The position numbers and the translations under genes were made by a program. This document shows positions 62,995 through 64,000 of a DNA stretch of 64,000 bases, one piece after another. Position 1 is the stretch's first letter, and every line of letters begins with the position of its first letter. Under the pieces are notes generated by a model. It had not been told where the DNA came from, did not search any database, and worked only from the letters and a program-made list of their open reading frames with translations. Origin of the DNA: Eremophila alpestris peregrina (lineage: Eukaryota > Chordata > Aves > Passeriformes > Alaudidae); assembly GCA_009792885.1 (NCBI GenBank), contig WMCF01000016.1, positions 9,223,062 through 9,287,061 of the forward strand. Reading direction: 5' to 3'.

Positions 62995-64000
62995 GCCTCC
63001 TACGTGAGTCAACTCAATGTTTGCAAAGGATCTGCTCCCAGCTTCTTTGTCTGCTGAGAACTGAGCCATGAATGCATTCTGTGCATTTCAGAAAGCTGTC
63101 CAAATGGAGTGCTGGGAAAGGCAATGCCTGCTTATTTTACATAAAATATAGCAGCTTACTTGTATCACTAGTCACTAGAAAGGTCTCCATGAGACCATCC
63201 ACCACAGCCTTGAGCAGCAGAGCAACCCAAGCCATGGTCTGCTCAAGCCTTCATGCACAAAACATCAATCCATTCAGCACATGCATAGGATGCTGATAGC
63301 CATCTGATGGGCCATGTGACAGACTAGAAAATCAGACAGCAAACCTCACTCTGGTGTGTGACACAGAGCCCACCAGCCCAAACACGTGCCATTTCAAGCC
63401 TAGTTCTTTATCAGATGAAAGGAAGGCTCTCCTGATCACATAAACAGCATAATAAGTGCTGGAGCCCTCAGCTGTGAACATGAATGCTCAATATGCCAGG
63501 TGGCTTAAGCTGCAAGCATGTAATCTCCTGTTGCTCTGTAGCTTTCAGGCATCCTTCCACATTCTTAGTTCTCCTGACAAATTTAGAGAGATTTGTTTCC
63601 AAAGAACACACTTTCCAGCAATTCGTAACATAAAATATCACACATCATGAACTCTATCTGCCACACTACAGCCAAGAGTGAAAGAGCTCAGATATCCCTA
63701 TAGATCCACTTTTGAACAGCTGGGGGGAAGCACATTAAAAGGAGGCATGTTGTATTCTCTAGAGACTACCACTGTGACCAGAAGTGTGAATGACTACCCA
63801 AACCTCATGTTATTTGCAAAGCTGAAGAGTGAGTAGAAAAAAAATAGATCCCAGGCATTCATACAGAGCCTTTAATTAGAGAGAAGTATGTGGCTCTCTG
63901 CATAGGAAAGCTGTGTGGTGCAAATCAACACAGCTCTGTTATGGAATTACATCAGCCTGTGCCAATGGGGATTCACTCCAGGTATGCACACGAGGATGTC
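62995..64000. other. Right end of window, no gene recognised
   Basis: Ordinary sequence with short open frames only; no retroviral internal sequence is visible after the LTR-like block. Confidence 0.65.

Noticed and set aside
1..64000. CRISPR arrays, tRNA or rRNA genes, prokaryotic systems
   Set aside because: No spaced direct-repeat arrays, cloverleaf-type sequence or rRNA blocks seen; spliced eukaryotic gene structure and LINE remnants define the window as vertebrate.

Overview
This is a vertebrate, most probably avian, nuclear genome window. It holds the 5' half of one gene, SLC6A6 (taurine transporter, TauT), on the minus strand, plus roughly 27 kb of upstream sequence with no convincing gene. 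Bird origin is inferred from CR1-type LINE remnants, low interspersed repeat content, absence of mammalian Alu/L1-type repeats, and an LTR-like block near the right end. It is not a prokaryotic window: no operons, CRISPR arrays or compact ORFs are present.

SLC6A6 layout, read right to left: a CpG island (about 36.06-37.23 kb) probably holds the promoter and a non-coding first exon. A 24-kb intron follows. Then come five coding exons at 12645-12417, 11845-11711, 9852-9618, 4115-3983 and 758-624, each bounded by AG/GT splice signals. Their lengths (229, 135, 235, 133, 135 nt) join in frame with phases 1, 1, 2, 0, 0 and encode residues 1-289. That covers the cytosolic N terminus, TM1 to TM5 and the glycosylated second extracellular loop. 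The rest of the protein (TM6-TM12 and C terminus, about 330 residues in known orthologues) lies to the left of base 1.

The first intron and the upstream region contain ordinary AT-rich non-coding sequence with scattered old repeats: CR1 fragments near 24.0-24.2 kb and 28.2-28.5 kb, a decayed L2/CR1-clade reverse-transcriptase fragment near 60.3-60.55 kb, and a possible solo LTR at about 62.5-63.0 kb. Two assembly-sensitive spots stand out: an 82-base A run next to an ambiguous base at 34.96-35.04 kb, and a 45-bp minisatellite interrupted by a 350-N gap at 43.18-43.72 kb. The gap length does not fit the repeat period.

The most useful regulatory observation is a match to the tonicity-responsive enhancer consensus inside the CpG island at 36498-36508. 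This is relevant because TauT is an osmolyte transporter induced through TonEBP/NFAT5. I found no previously undescribed biological system here.
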